The translations under genes and the position numbers were made by a program. The notes under the pieces were generated by a model, which searched no databases, had not been told where the DNA came from, and saw nothing but the letters and a program-made list of their open reading frames with translations. From Marinihelvus fidelis (lineage in GTDB: Bacteria > Pseudomonadota > Gammaproteobacteria > Xanthomonadales > SZUA-36), in NCBI RefSeq assembly GCF_008725655.1, contig NZ_VYXP01000003.1:62001-126000 (forward strand): 64,000 bases of DNA, written 5' to 3'. Shown in pieces: positions 44,935 to 53,896 of this stretch. Position 1 is the first letter of the stretch, and each line of letters opens with the position of its first letter.

Positions 44935-45948
44935 ATGACACAGGAACAGGCCATCCGTCCGGCCGCCAGCGGCGCCATGGACACCCTCGATGACATTCTG
45001 CAGCTCAGCGCCGACGACATGGCGCGCGTCAACGGCTGCATCCGCGAGGCGCTGGCCTCGGACGTGGTCCTGATCGACCAGGTCATGCATTACATCGTCG
45101 GCAGCGGCGGCAAACGCCTGCGGCCACTGTTGCTGGTGATCAGCGCGCGGGCCTGTGGCTACACCGGCGAGCAGCACTACCCGTTGGCGGCTATCGTCGA
45201 GTTCATTCACACCGCCACCCTGCTGCACGACGATGTCGTCGACGAATCCGACAGCCGACGTGGCAAGAAGACGGCGCACGCGGTCTGGGGCAACGCCGCC
45301 GCCGTGCTTGTGGGCGATTTCCTCTACTCGCGCAGCTTCCAGATGATGGTGCGACTGGACTCGATGCGGATCATGCAGATCCTGGCTGACACCACCAACA
45401 CCATCGCCGAGGGCGAGGTGCTGCAACTGCTGAACATGGGCGACCCGGAGGTGAATGAGGCCGCCTACCTGAAGGTCATCGATGACAAGACCGCGCGGCT
45501 GTTCGAAGCCGCCTGCCGCCTGGGCGCGGTGGTCTCCGGCCAGCCGGAGCCGGTCGAGGAGGCCCTGGCCCGTTACGGCCAACACCTGGGCCGGGCGTTC
45601 CAGCTGGCTGATGACCTGCTTGACTACACCGGTGATGCCCAGGCGCTGGGCAAGAACGTGGGCGATGACCTGGCGGAAGGCAAGCCAACCCTGCCGTTGA
45701 TCTACGCGCGCACGCGCTGCGAGCCGGAAGAACGCGAGCTGATCGACACGGCCATCCGCGACGGTGGCCTGGACCAGCTCGACCAGATCCTGGCAATCAC
45801 CCGGCGCACGGGAGCGCTGGAGGCGACGGCCGAACGGGCCCGCGCCGAGGCCGACACGGCCACCGCTGCACTGGACGGCCTGGCCGATTCAGACTGGAAG
45901 CGGGCCCTGGTGACCCTGGCCCGCCTCAGTTACGACCGCGATCGCTGA
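44935..45948 (+). CDS. ispB: Octaprenyl (polyprenyl) diphosphate synthase IspB
   Basis: Builds the long isoprenoid chain for ubiquinone. It has 337 residues from ATG 44935. The first Asp-rich motif is LLHDDVVDESD, the second is QLADDLLDYTGD. GSGGKRLRPLLLV is the IPP-binding block. The chain length cannot be told from sequence alone. It ends directly against the convergent ppiB stop. Confidence 0.94.
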   Translation: MTQEQAIRPAASGAMDTLDDILQLSADDMARVNGCIREALASDVVLIDQVMHYIVGSGGKRLRPLLLVISARACGYTGEQHYPLAAIVEFIHTATLLHDDVVDESDSRRGKKTAHAVWGNAAAVLVGDFLYSRSFQMMVRLDSMRIMQILADTTNTIAEGEVLQLLNMGDPEVNEAAYLKVIDDKTARLFEAACRLGAVVSGQPEPVEEALARYGQHLGRAFQLADDLLDYTGDAQALGKNVGDDLAEGKPTLPLIYARTRCEPEERELIDTAIRDGGLDQLDQILAITRRTGALEATAERARAEADTATAALDGLADSDWKRALVTLARLSYDRDR

Positions 45949-46467
45949 TCAGGCCGATCCCAGCGTCTTGTTCCAGCCCTCGATCCGGGCCGCCTGGGAC
46001 TCGAGCAGGTCATCCACGCCACTGACCGTCACGCGGTCGATGCTGTCGTCCTGGGCGATTGAATCGACCACCGCCTGGCTGGCGGCATCCACCACTTCAC
46101 CGAACACGGTATGGCGGCCGTCCAGCCACGGGGTTTCAACGTGGGTGATAAAGAACTGGCTGCCATTGGTGCCGGGGCCGGCATTGGCCATCGACAGCTT
46201 GCCGGGCGCGTCGTGGCGGGCCTCCGGGCTGCACTCGTCCTCGAAACGGTAACCCGGTCCGCCGGTGCCACTGCCATTGGGGCAGCCGCCCTGGACCATG
46301 AAGTCCGGGATCACGCGGTGAAAGTTCAGGCCATCGTAAAACCCACGGCCCGCCAGGTTGGCAAAATTGGCCACGGTCACGGGGGCGATGTCAGGGAAAA
46401 GGCGCAGTTCGATCACGCCCTTTGATGTCTCGATACGGGCCGTCACGGCGCCTGCGGAGTCGCTCAT
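45949..46467 (-). CDS. ppiB: Cyclophilin-type peptidyl-prolyl isomerase
   Basis: A 172-residue cytoplasmic cyclophilin. [31 protein letters not shown] holds the catalytic Arg; I quote only its start, [21 protein letters not shown], and [11 protein letters not shown], are the other family blocks. No signal peptide. Stop abuts ispB with no gap. Confidence 0.95.
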   Translation of the reverse strand: MSDSAGAVTARIETSKGVIELRLFPDIAPVTVANFANLAGRGFYDGLNFHRVIPDFMVQGGCPNGSGTGGPGYRFEDECSPEARHDAPGKLSMANAGPGTNGSQFFITHVETPWLDGRHTVFGEVVDAASQAVVDSIAQDDSIDRVTVSGVDDLLESQAARIEGWNKTLGSA

Positions 46468-46520
46468 GGATGTATTCCTGTAGAAAACGTCGAAAAGAGC
46501 GCGACATTCTATCCGTATTT

Positions 46521-46545
46521 GAAACTTTTTGACGCCGCCGACGTC
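46521..46545 (+). promoter_or_regulatory. Possible ECF-sigma-type promoter
   Basis: GAAAC (46521-46525), 16 bases, CGTC (46542-46545), the same AAC...CGTC spacing as the element at 41643-41671 and near the sigma-E pattern. Transcription would start near 46553, at the foot of the hairpin described next. Confidence 0.45.
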
Positions 46546-46552
46546 ATATCAG

Positions 46553-46634
46553 TACGGGCCGCGGGGCCCTTGGTCTCTCCCTCATACCAGACAGGGTACT
46601 TTGCACTCCTCAACCCTGGTCCCGCGGCCTTTTT
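46553..46634 (+). ncRNA. Possible short structured RNA or attenuator ending in a terminator
   Basis: GGCCGCGGGGCC (46557-46568) pairs with GGTCCCGCGGCC (46618-46629) over all 12 positions (one G-T), and five T follow. The 49-base loop can form a smaller TGGT/ACCA stem. From the ECF-like start site this would be an RNA of about 80 bases. It could instead be a leader that stops transcription into the gene at 46677. No known RNA family is recognised. Confidence 0.4.
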
Positions 46635-46676
46635 CATGCTTCCGCGCGGTGGATGGCGCGGCTACAATGCGCGCCA

Positions 46677-47117
46677 ATGACTGTCCGCCGCACACATTCC
46701 CGTGCCAGGCACTGGGGCTGGTGCATCGCACTGGCCTGCCTGCTGGTACGCGCCATGGTCCCGGCCGGGTTCATGCCCGGCGACCTGCTTGCCGGGCAGT
46801 TCGCGGCACCCTGCCCAACCGGTTTTCCTGCAGCATTCTTTACCGATGAGCCGGGCCAGCCTGCGCAGGCACATCACCATGATCACGGGCAAGCCCAGGA
46901 CCGGGGTGACGGCGATGATACCCCGCTGGACGCGCAGTCGCTCGACAATGCCTGCCCCCTGGGCTCGGCACTGCAGGCCGCAGCGGCGCTACCCGAAGTC
47001 TTGCCGCTCATTGCCCACGTTGAGCCGGTCCGGCCGCTTTTTTCGTATCACACAAAGGTCATTCCACTTCGCCGGAACTCCGGCCATCGCTCCCGCGCGC
47101 CTCCCCTGGCGTCCTGA
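46677..47117 (+). CDS. Exported His-rich protein, DUF2946-like
   Basis: A 146-residue protein. An N-terminal hydrophobic segment (WGWCIALACLLVRAMVPAGFMPGD) with the LLVRAMVPAG-like motif is typical of DUF2946. Then come CPTGF, a His cluster (AHHHDHGQ) and NACPLGSALQAAAALPE, where DUF2946 normally has CxxC; here the second Cys is missing. Proteins of this family are often next to copper or TonB-linked genes. Metal binding is an inference from the His cluster and the neighbour. Confidence 0.68.
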   Translation: MTVRRTHSRARHWGWCIALACLLVRAMVPAGFMPGDLLAGQFAAPCPTGFPAAFFTDEPGQPAQAHHHDHGQAQDRGDGDDTPLDAQSLDNACPLGSALQAAAALPEVLPLIAHVEPVRPLFSYHTKVIPLRRNSGHRSRAPPLAS

Positions 47118-47194
47118 TTCACCTCACCCGCAAGACCTGACGCGCCCCAATGGCGGGGCGCGACCGTGAATCATGGACTACAGAGGACTTCACC

Positions 47195-48289
47195 ATGAAC
47201 AGAACCACGCTTGTGGCCATGCTGGCCGCAACCGCACTGGCCGGCCCGATTCCGGCCATCGCCGACCATTCCGAAGAAGGAAAGGAAGCCGCTTTTGCTG
47301 ACCGCCACGCCCCCATCGGCGTGATGGGTGACCACCTGCACGCCAGGGGTGAATGGATGGTCTCCTATCGTTACATGCACATGGGCATGGGCGGCAACCT
47401 GCTGGGCGACCAGCCCATCTCCGACGATGACATCGTCACCACCATTCCTAATCGCTTTTTCGGCATGCCCGGGCAGCCACCGACTCTGCGCATTGTGCCG
47501 GACACCATGGACATGGACATGCACATGGTCGGCATGATGTACGCACCCAGCGACCGTGTCACGCTGATGGCCATGCTGAACTGGGTCGAAAAGGACATGG
47601 ACCTGACCACTTACCAGGGCGGCATGGGCACCAACGTACTCGGTCGGTTCAGTACCCATACGTCCGGGCTGGCCGACAGCTCAGTGTCGGCGCTCATCGG
47701 ACTGGTAGACACGCCGGACAACAAGGTGCACGCCATACTGGGTGTCTCCATCCCCACGGGTGACCTGGACGAGACGGGCCAGATCCTGACGCCGATGAAC
47801 ATGACGCCAACGGTACGCCTGCCCTACCCCATGCAACTGTCGTCAGGAACATGGGACCCGGTCACCGGCCTGTCATGGTCCGGCTGGTCCGGCAACGGAT
47901 TTGGCTGGGGCGCGCAGTGGCGGTCCACGTGGCGCGTCGAGGACAACGACGAGGGCTACCGCCTGGGTGATGAGCACCGGCTGACCGGCTGGGGCAGCTA
48001 CGCGCTGTCGCCCGCCGCCAGCGTATCACTGCGGCTGGAATACCTTGACCGTGGCAATGTCAGCGGTACCGACCCGTTGATCATGGGGCCGGTGCAGACC
48101 GCCGACCCGGACCGGCTGGGTGGCGAGCGCCTGGACCTGGGCCTGGGCCTGAACCTGGCCGGCCAGGGGTCGCTGGCCGGATGGCGCCTGGCCTTCGAGT
48201 ACCTGGTACCAGTCGAGCAGGACCTGGACGGTCCGCAGATGGAAACCGATGACACGCTGACCATCGGCTTGCAGAAGAGCTGGGACTGA
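47195..48289 (+). CDS. Outer-membrane-type beta-barrel protein, Met/His-rich, metal-linked
   Basis: A 364-residue protein with a signal peptide (to about AIADH). HAPIGVMGDHLHARGEWMVSY and MHMGMGG (about 58-72), and a second Met-rich run (DTMDMDMHMVGMMY), precede alternating amphipathic strands. The C-terminal residues (TLTIGLQKSWD) fit a barrel. It resembles the MetA-like/transporter outer-membrane family found beside copper genes. ATG 47195 has GAGGA upstream. The Met/His motifs suggest Cu or Ag binding; this is an inference. Confidence 0.72.
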   Translation: MNRTTLVAMLAATALAGPIPAIADHSEEGKEAAFADRHAPIGVMGDHLHARGEWMVSYRYMHMGMGGNLLGDQPISDDDIVTTIPNRFFGMPGQPPTLRIVPDTMDMDMHMVGMMYAPSDRVTLMAMLNWVEKDMDLTTYQGGMGTNVLGRFSTHTSGLADSSVSALIGLVDTPDNKVHAILGVSIPTGDLDETGQILTPMNMTPTVRLPYPMQLSSGTWDPVTGLSWSGWSGNGFGWGAQWRSTWRVEDNDEGYRLGDEHRLTGWGSYALSPAASVSLRLEYLDRGNVSGTDPLIMGPVQTADPDRLGGERLDLGLGLNLAGQGSLAGWRLAFEYLVPVEQDLDGPQMETDDTLTIGLQKSWD

Positions 48290-48301
48290 CCGATTCCGGC
48301 A

Positions 48302-48327
48302 GCGCCCCGCCTTCTCGGGCGGGGCGC
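48302..48327. other. Strong hairpin between the barrel gene and the ABC permease
   Basis: GCGCCCCGCC and GGCGGGGCGC form a 10-bp stem with a 6-base loop, between two convergent genes. No T run on either strand, so the terminator role is only likely by position. Confidence 0.55.
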
Positions 48328-48338
48328 ACCGTCCAACG

Positions 48339-49550
48339 TCAGATCGTCCTTGTCGCCACCGCTGGCGGCACCGCGGACGCACGTCGCGCCGGCCCAAACA
48401 CGGCCAGCTGACCCACGACCAGCAACACGAGCATCGCAGCCGGCACCAGCCAGACGTCCAGGCGGTCCAGGTCGAAGGCATCGACCAGGAACATGTTTAG
48501 CGCAATGGTCAGGGCGGCGCCCAGAACCACGCCCACACCGCTGATGAGCACATTTTCGGTCATGAAATAACGGGCGATCGAGGCCTTGCTGGCACCCAGC
48601 GCCCGCCGCGTACCAATCTGCTTGGTACGGCGGCTGACCGAGAAGCTGGCCAGGCCGACGATCCCCAGGGATGTGATCAGCAGCAGCAGGACGATCGTGA
48701 AGGTCAGGATCTTGATCATCGAGCTGTCGCCGCGGTAGGAGCGCTCGCGGGTCTCGGTCATGGTCTGCATGTTGCGCACAATGCGATCGCGGTTGCGATC
48801 GGCCAGCAGTTTCTCGACCTCCGGCATCAGGCGGTCGCGCTCACCCGGTTCGGTACGGATGACGTAACGGGTAGATCCGAACAGCGTGTGCTGCGGCACC
48901 AGCATGACGCGCTCGACCCCATCCCAGCCGTTCCAGGCCGCCTGCATGCGCTCAACAATGCCCTTCACCGTCATTGGCTCATTGCCGTTGATGTAGACAG
49001 TGGCGCCCAGCGCGTCGCGCCAGTTGTCGGGGAACAGGCTCTCGGCCATGGCCTGGGTCAGCAGGGTCGTCGCCGACCATTCCTGTGACGTCCGCTCGCG
49101 CCAGGTCACGTCGGCCGCGGTGAAGTTCTCGCCGGCCACCAGGGACAGCCCGTAGGCATCCAGGGCGTGCTCGTCGACGAAGTACACCGCCACGCCCACG
49201 CCTTCCTGGTCCTCACCGGGCTCGGTCTGCAGGCCCATGGACCAGCCGCCGCCGGACAGCGGCACCGAGTTGGTCTGGATGGCGTCGATGACGCCCGGCA
49301 TGGCCCGGATCGCGTCCAGGTCCTGCTCGATGACCGACTGCTCATCGAAGTCCTCGGTGTAACCGACGCTGGCGATATGGAAGATGTTTTCTTCGTCCAC
49401 GCCGCTGGGCCGGGCCATCGATTCGCTGCGCGACTGGATGATGGAAATGGCGTTGACCATGATCGCCATGGTCACCGCCACCTGCAGGGCGATGAGGATG
49501 GCGCCGGTCTTGTTGCGCATCAGTGCGCGCCAGATGGGTCCGATCTGCAT
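48339..49550 (-). CDS. MacB-type ABC transporter permease (second)
   Basis: A 403-residue permease with the MacB layout: one N-terminal helix, a large periplasmic domain (about 45-275) and three C-terminal helices (FxSxGIVGLASFSVSRRTKQIGTRRALGAS is the FtsX-like coupling block; I note RRTKQIGTRRALGAS). It should pair with the permease at 49560 and the ATPase at 50882. Its substrate is unknown. Nine bases separate it from the previous gene. Confidence 0.87.
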   Translation of the reverse strand: MQIGPIWRALMRNKTGAILIALQVAVTMAIMVNAISIIQSRSESMARPSGVDEENIFHIASVGYTEDFDEQSVIEQDLDAIRAMPGVIDAIQTNSVPLSGGGWSMGLQTEPGEDQEGVGVAVYFVDEHALDAYGLSLVAGENFTAADVTWRERTSQEWSATTLLTQAMAESLFPDNWRDALGATVYINGNEPMTVKGIVERMQAAWNGWDGVERVMLVPQHTLFGSTRYVIRTEPGERDRLMPEVEKLLADRNRDRIVRNMQTMTETRERSYRGDSSMIKILTFTIVLLLLITSLGIVGLASFSVSRRTKQIGTRRALGASKASIARYFMTENVLISGVGVVLGAALTIALNMFLVDAFDLDRLDVWLVPAAMLVLLVVGQLAVFGPARRASAVPPAVATRTI

Positions 49551-49559
49551 GATGCTCTC

Positions 49560-50867
49560 CTATTGGGTCTTCAGCTGGCTGGCGGGCATGACACGACATG
49601 ACTGCCAGGTGGGATAGAGGCCGGCCAGCAGCGCCGACACGATGGCCAGGGCAATGGCGGCCGCCACCATGGCCAGGTCCAGCTGCACCAGGTGTTCGAC
49701 ATAGTCGCCGAACAGGGCGTGAATGCCCTGCAGGCCCAGCCAGGTCAGGCCCAGCCCCACCACGCCGCCGGCCAGGCCGATCAGGCCGGACTCGATCATG
49801 TGCTGGACGAACACGTCGCGCCGCGAGGCACCCAGGGCGCGCCGTACGCTGGTGACACCGGCCTTGCGCATAAACTTGGCCAGCAACAGGCCGATGGTGT
49901 TCAGCAGGCACACGGCCAGGAACAGCAGTGACAGCCCCAGCATGACGCGGGCATCGTCCTCCACCACCTGCTCGGCCTCCATCCACTCCATGACATCACT
50001 CAGGCGGTTGTCACGCGGCCGGCCGAAGCGGCCGAGTTCTTTCTGCGAATCGGTGTAGGCATTCAGGAATTCCATGTACTCGCGCTTCTCGTTGTCGTCG
50101 CGCAGCTCGGCCCAGAACTGGATCCACACGCACTCGGAGTTCAAAAAGCCCTCGAAGCCGTCATCCGGGCGTTTCCAGCAGTTGGTGTTGCCGTTGCGCG
50201 GCAACTCGTACTCGATGGCCACGTTGAACGGGATGTAGAGCTCCTCGGTGGGGTCGAAGGCGCCGTTGGTGACGTCGTAGAACTTGGGCATCGGCAGCCA
50301 CTCATCCATGACGCCGACCACGCGGAAGTCCATGCCGTTGAGGCGCACGCTGCGGCCCACGGAGTCTTCGCCGCCAAACACCCGCTCATTCAGTTCACGG
50401 CTGAGCACGGTGACGCGCTCCAGCCCCTCGTCGGCAGATGAATCCCAGCCGCCGCCGTACTGGAACGGCGTATCGAACATGGCAAAGAAGTCGGCGAAGG
50501 TGTTACGGGTATCAACGGTAAACGGCCGCTCGTCCGGGTTCTCCGGCTCCAGCACCAGGCCGGAACGGTTCGAGGCGACCTGGCGGTGTGCCTTGTCCGC
50601 GCGGATCAGGTTCATCGCGTCGGTATAGGTCACCTGGTCGGGCGGCTCGCTGTCCTCGTCGGTGTCGTTAGGGTCCCAGCTGTCCAGCTGCACGTAGAAC
50701 AGCTGGTCCGACTTGTGCGGGATCGGGTTGCCGGACATGGCGTAGTTGACGGTGATGATGGTCATGCTGGCGCCGATGCCGATGGCGATCGCCAGCACCA
50801 TCAGGGCACTCAGCAACGGGTTGGCGCGGATACTCAGCCAGCCCAGTTTCAGGTAATAGTTGAACAT
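49560..50867 (-). CDS. MacB-type ABC transporter permease (first)
   Basis: A 435-residue permease. MFNYYLKLGWLSIRANPLLSALMVLAIAIG is the first helix, followed by a periplasmic domain with DPNDTDEDSEPPDQ and several Trp-rich parts. The C-terminal FtsX-like core has KAGVTSVRRALGASRRDVFVQ. The two permeases share layout but little wording, suggesting a heterodimer. It starts 14 bases after the ATPase stop. Confidence 0.87.
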   Translation of the reverse strand: MFNYYLKLGWLSIRANPLLSALMVLAIAIGIGASMTIITVNYAMSGNPIPHKSDQLFYVQLDSWDPNDTDEDSEPPDQVTYTDAMNLIRADKAHRQVASNRSGLVLEPENPDERPFTVDTRNTFADFFAMFDTPFQYGGGWDSSADEGLERVTVLSRELNERVFGGEDSVGRSVRLNGMDFRVVGVMDEWLPMPKFYDVTNGAFDPTEELYIPFNVAIEYELPRNGNTNCWKRPDDGFEGFLNSECVWIQFWAELRDDNEKREYMEFLNAYTDSQKELGRFGRPRDNRLSDVMEWMEAEQVVEDDARVMLGLSLLFLAVCLLNTIGLLLAKFMRKAGVTSVRRALGASRRDVFVQHMIESGLIGLAGGVVGLGLTWLGLQGIHALFGDYVEHLVQLDLAMVAAAIALAIVSALLAGLYPTWQSCRVMPASQLKTQ

Positions 50868-50881
50868 GTCGCCCCCCTGCC

Positions 50882-51577
50882 CTACGCGGTCGCGGCCAGT
50901 TGCAGGTCCGAATGGTCGTCGGACACCTGGCCGTCGCGGATGAAGACGTTGCGGCCGGCGCGGTCCGCCAGGCTCGGGTCATGGGTGACCATGATGACCG
51001 TGGTACCGCCGGCGTTAATTTCCTCGATCAGCGACATGATCGATTCGGCCATGTTCGAATCCAGGTTACCGGTGGGCTCGTCGGCGAGCAGGAAACGGGG
51101 TTCGCCGGCCAGCGCCCGGGCAATGGCCACGCGCTGCTGCTGGCCACCGGACAGCTGCGACGGCAGGTGGCTGGCCCGGGATGACAGCCCCACCCGCTCC
51201 AGCACGCCCTCGATGCGGCGCTTGCGGTCGGCCGCGCTGAAACCGCGGTAGCGCAGCGGCACATCGACGTTGTCAAACACGTTCAGATCCGGGATCAGGT
51301 TGAAGCCCTGGAACACGAAGCCGATCTTCTCGTTGCGCACCTTCGAGGTATCGCGGTCCGACAGCGACGAGACATCCTTGCCGTCGAGCACGTACTTGCC
51401 GGCGGTAAAGCGCTCCAGCAGCCCGGCGATGTTCAGGAACGTAGTCTTGCCGGAGCCCGACGGCCCGGTCACCGCCACGAATTCGCCCTCGCCCACCTCC
51501 AGCGAAAACTCGCGCAGGGCGTGGGTTTCAACCGTGTCGGTGCGGTACACCATGGAAATGTTCTGCATGCTCAGCAT
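50882..51577 (-). CDS. ABC transporter ATP-binding protein (MacB/LolD type)
   Basis: A 231-residue ATPase. Walker A GPSGSGKTTFLN, Q-loop FVFQGFNLIPDL, signature LSGGQQQRVAIARAL, Walker B FLLADEPTGNLD and the H-loop VTHDP are all intact. The FNLIP and EPTGNLD wording places it in the MacB/LolD/FtsE group. It serves the two permeases downstream and the adaptor upstream. Confidence 0.92.
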   Translation of the reverse strand: MLSMQNISMVYRTDTVETHALREFSLEVGEGEFVAVTGPSGSGKTTFLNIAGLLERFTAGKYVLDGKDVSSLSDRDTSKVRNEKIGFVFQGFNLIPDLNVFDNVDVPLRYRGFSAADRKRRIEGVLERVGLSSRASHLPSQLSGGQQQRVAIARALAGEPRFLLADEPTGNLDSNMAESIMSLIEEINAGGTTVIMVTHDPSLADRAGRNVFIRDGQVSDDHSDLQLAATA

Positions 51578-51597
51578 GGGGTTCTCCTTTTGTGTGT

Positions 51598-52875
51598 TCA
51601 GTCGGTGACCCGCACCGTGTCTTCGCCTTCAAAGGCATCAATACTGGAAATGACGACGTTTTCGCCCTCGGCCAGGCCCTCGGCGATCTCCACCGCGGCC
51701 AGGCTGCGGGCGCCAACCAGGATGGATCGGCGGCTGGCCGTGCCGTCGTCGTTGAGCACGTAGGCCACGCGGCCACCACCGCTGTCCAGGAAGGCGCCGC
51801 GCGGCAGCGTCAGCACGCCGGGGCGCTCTTCCATCAGGATGCGGGTGGTCAGGCGCTGGTTCTGGCGCAGGCCGGGCGGCATGTCGCCTTCGAAGCGCAC
51901 CCGGGTGGTGACCTGGTTATCCAGCACTTCGGGGGAGACGGCCACGACGGCCGCGGTGTAGGGGCGGTTCATGACCAGCACCTCGGCGGCCATGCCGATG
52001 CCAAGGTCGTCGGCGTAGGATTCCGGCACCTGGGCCTCGATCTCGAAGGCCTCCAGGTCGACGACCGACATGATTTCCTGGTTGCGGGCAACGTTGGCTT
52101 TCTGGTCGACCAGCAGGTTGCCGACGATGCCGTCGACCGGCGAGCGGATGGCCAGCGAGTCCACCTGGCGCTGCAGGTCTTCGACCAGCAGCCGCTGGCG
52201 GTCGAGTTCCAGCTCCAGCGTGCGCAGCTCAAACGCCAGCCGCTCTTCGTCCAGCTTGGCGTCGGCCACGGCGTGTTCGTGCGCAAGGCGGGCGTTTTCC
52301 AGGTCGTCCTTGGTCTTTTCGTAGTCGAGCTGGGAGATGGCCTCGATGGCGTAGCCATCCTCCGCGCGGCGGCGTTCGCGCTCGGCGGCGGTCAGCGCCA
52401 CCCTGGCCAGGTCGATGTTCTTGCGGTTTTCCAGCGCGCGCTGGCGGGCATCGATGCGCTGACGGTCGAGTTCCACCGCCTGCCGGTCCAGGCTGGCCTG
52501 CTCCTGCTGCAACTGGTTCTGCAGTTCCGGGCTGTCCAGTGTCGCCAGCAGCTGGTTCTCGGTGACCACGGCGCCGGCATCGACATCCAGGGTGATGGTG
52601 CCCTCGGCCGGGGCGAACAGCGACGGCCGGACGGCGGCCACCACCCGGCCCTGCACCGAGACATCGCGGACCAGGTCATCGACGGTCACCCGCGCCAGGC
52701 GCAGGCGGTCCAGTGGCACGGTGACACTGGTACCTGCCCAGCGTTGCACCGCAGGCACGGCCCAGAACGACACCAGCACCAGGGCCAGGCACAGCGCGCC
52801 GATGCCCCACAACCGCGTGCGTCGAGGCGCTTTCTTGATCACCACATCCTGGCCGGATGTATCGGCAATGTTCAT
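51598..52875 (-). CDS. Periplasmic adaptor (HlyD/MacA-like) of the ABC efflux system
   Basis: A 425-residue protein: one N-terminal membrane helix (LWGIGALCLALVLVSFWAV), a biotinyl-lipoyl-like half, a long coiled-coil hairpin rich in Leu, Glu, Arg and Gln (about 150-230), the second lipoyl half (SPVDGIVGNLLVDQKANV) and a beta-barrel domain. It would bridge the permeases to an outer-membrane channel that is not in the window. It is the first gene of the four-gene operon. Confidence 0.88.
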   Translation of the reverse strand: MNIADTSGQDVVIKKAPRRTRLWGIGALCLALVLVSFWAVPAVQRWAGTSVTVPLDRLRLARVTVDDLVRDVSVQGRVVAAVRPSLFAPAEGTITLDVDAGAVVTENQLLATLDSPELQNQLQQEQASLDRQAVELDRQRIDARQRALENRKNIDLARVALTAAERERRRAEDGYAIEAISQLDYEKTKDDLENARLAHEHAVADAKLDEERLAFELRTLELELDRQRLLVEDLQRQVDSLAIRSPVDGIVGNLLVDQKANVARNQEIMSVVDLEAFEIEAQVPESYADDLGIGMAAEVLVMNRPYTAAVVAVSPEVLDNQVTTRVRFEGDMPPGLRQNQRLTTRILMEERPGVLTLPRGAFLDSGGGRVAYVLNDDGTASRRSILVGARSLAAVEIAEGLAEGENVVISSIDAFEGEDTVRVTD

Positions 52876-52949
52876 TCAGTGTTCTCCCTCGTTTGCGCTT
52901 TAGACGCGCAAAACCGTCGAAGGGTTACAGCGAATGTTGAAAGACCGTG

Positions 52950-53651
52950 TCAGTGATGATGATGCGCCATGTCGCCCGCGGGCCAGGCCAGCACGATGGC
53001 CCAGGCCGCCAGCAGCAGCAGGCCGAAACCGGCGACCCGCCGGAAGAAGGGGTCCCGGCCCAGTGTCACCAGCGCCGGCGCGGCCAGGGTCATCCCCAGC
53101 ATGGACGGCAGTGTGCCCAGGCCAAAGGCCGCCATGACGCCGGCCCCGCGGGCGAACCCCCCGGTCGAGGCCGCGATCAGCAACGCCGTGTAGACCAGGC
53201 CGCAGGGCAGGAAGCCCCAGCACAGGCCCAGCAGCAGGCGCCCGGCCGGGCCGGGCCAGGCTGCCGTCCGCGCGGCCAGCGGGGCGACCTTCTTCCACAG
53301 GCCGGCGCCCACGCGCTCGATGACCGCCAGGGCGCGCCAGCCGGTGAGCATCTGCAGGCCCAGCACGGCAATCAGCACGGCGGCGGCCAGCCGCAACCAA
53401 CGCCCCCAGCCCGGTACACCGGCCCACTCGCCGCCCTGCCCCAGCGTGGCGGCGATCACGCCACCCAGGCCGGCGTAGGCCAGCAGGCGTCCCAGGTTAA
53501 ACAGCAATGCGTTGCGCCAGGCCTGTCCCTTGCCGGGGCCCAGGCTACCCAGGCCCATGGCGATGCCGCCGCACATGCCGAAACAGTGACCACTGCCTAA
53601 CAGTCCCGCCAGCAGCGCGGCCACCAGGGGTGGCAGGATGTCGACGCTCAC
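52950..53651 (-). CDS. SafE/TauE-type membrane protein linked to cbb3 oxidase assembly
   Basis: A 233-residue membrane protein with about six helices. GSGHCFGMCGGIAMG holds a conserved Cys pair, and LLLGLCWGFLPCGLVYTALL is the second block. Proteins of this type are regularly found after ccoS and ccoI and are thought to help copper delivery or heme-copper oxidase maturation (SenC/CcoA-like role is not proven). It overlaps ccoS by 4 bases. The end is HHHH, a short His run. Confidence 0.85.
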   Translation of the reverse strand: MSVDILPPLVAALLAGLLGSGHCFGMCGGIAMGLGSLGPGKGQAWRNALLFNLGRLLAYAGLGGVIAATLGQGGEWAGVPGWGRWLRLAAAVLIAVLGLQMLTGWRALAVIERVGAGLWKKVAPLAARTAAWPGPAGRLLLGLCWGFLPCGLVYTALLIAASTGGFARGAGVMAAFGLGTLPSMLGMTLAAPALVTLGRDPFFRRVAGFGLLLLAAWAIVLAWPAGDMAHHHH

Positions 53652-53896
53652 GCCTGTCCCCCGCCGCGTGGCTTATCACTGCTTTTGACTGAACCGGCGT
53701 TGATGTCATCATCGGGGTTGGCGTCCGCAGCGGCATCGTCCGTGGCGGGCGGCTTGCGGTCGTCGTCCAGCACGACACTCCAGCCCTGTGACTCCAGGTC
53801 ATCGAACTGGCCGGAACGAATGGCCCAGACCAGCGCCCACACCGCCGCGGCGACCAGCACCAGCGCCAGGGGGATCATCAGGTAAATGGTGCTCAT
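53648..53896 (-). CDS. ccoS: cbb3-type cytochrome oxidase assembly protein CcoS
   Basis: An 82-residue protein: one membrane helix (IYLMIPLALVLVAAAVWALVWAIRSGQFDDLE), then an acidic tail longer than usual (the family is often 45-75 residues). GQFDDLESQG is the family mark. CcoS is needed for heme and copper loading of CcoN. It overlaps ccoI and the SafE gene by 4 bases each. Confidence 0.9.
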   Translation of the reverse strand: MSTIYLMIPLALVLVAAAVWALVWAIRSGQFDDLESQGWSVVLDDDRKPPATDDAAADANPDDDINAGSVKSSDKPRGGGQA

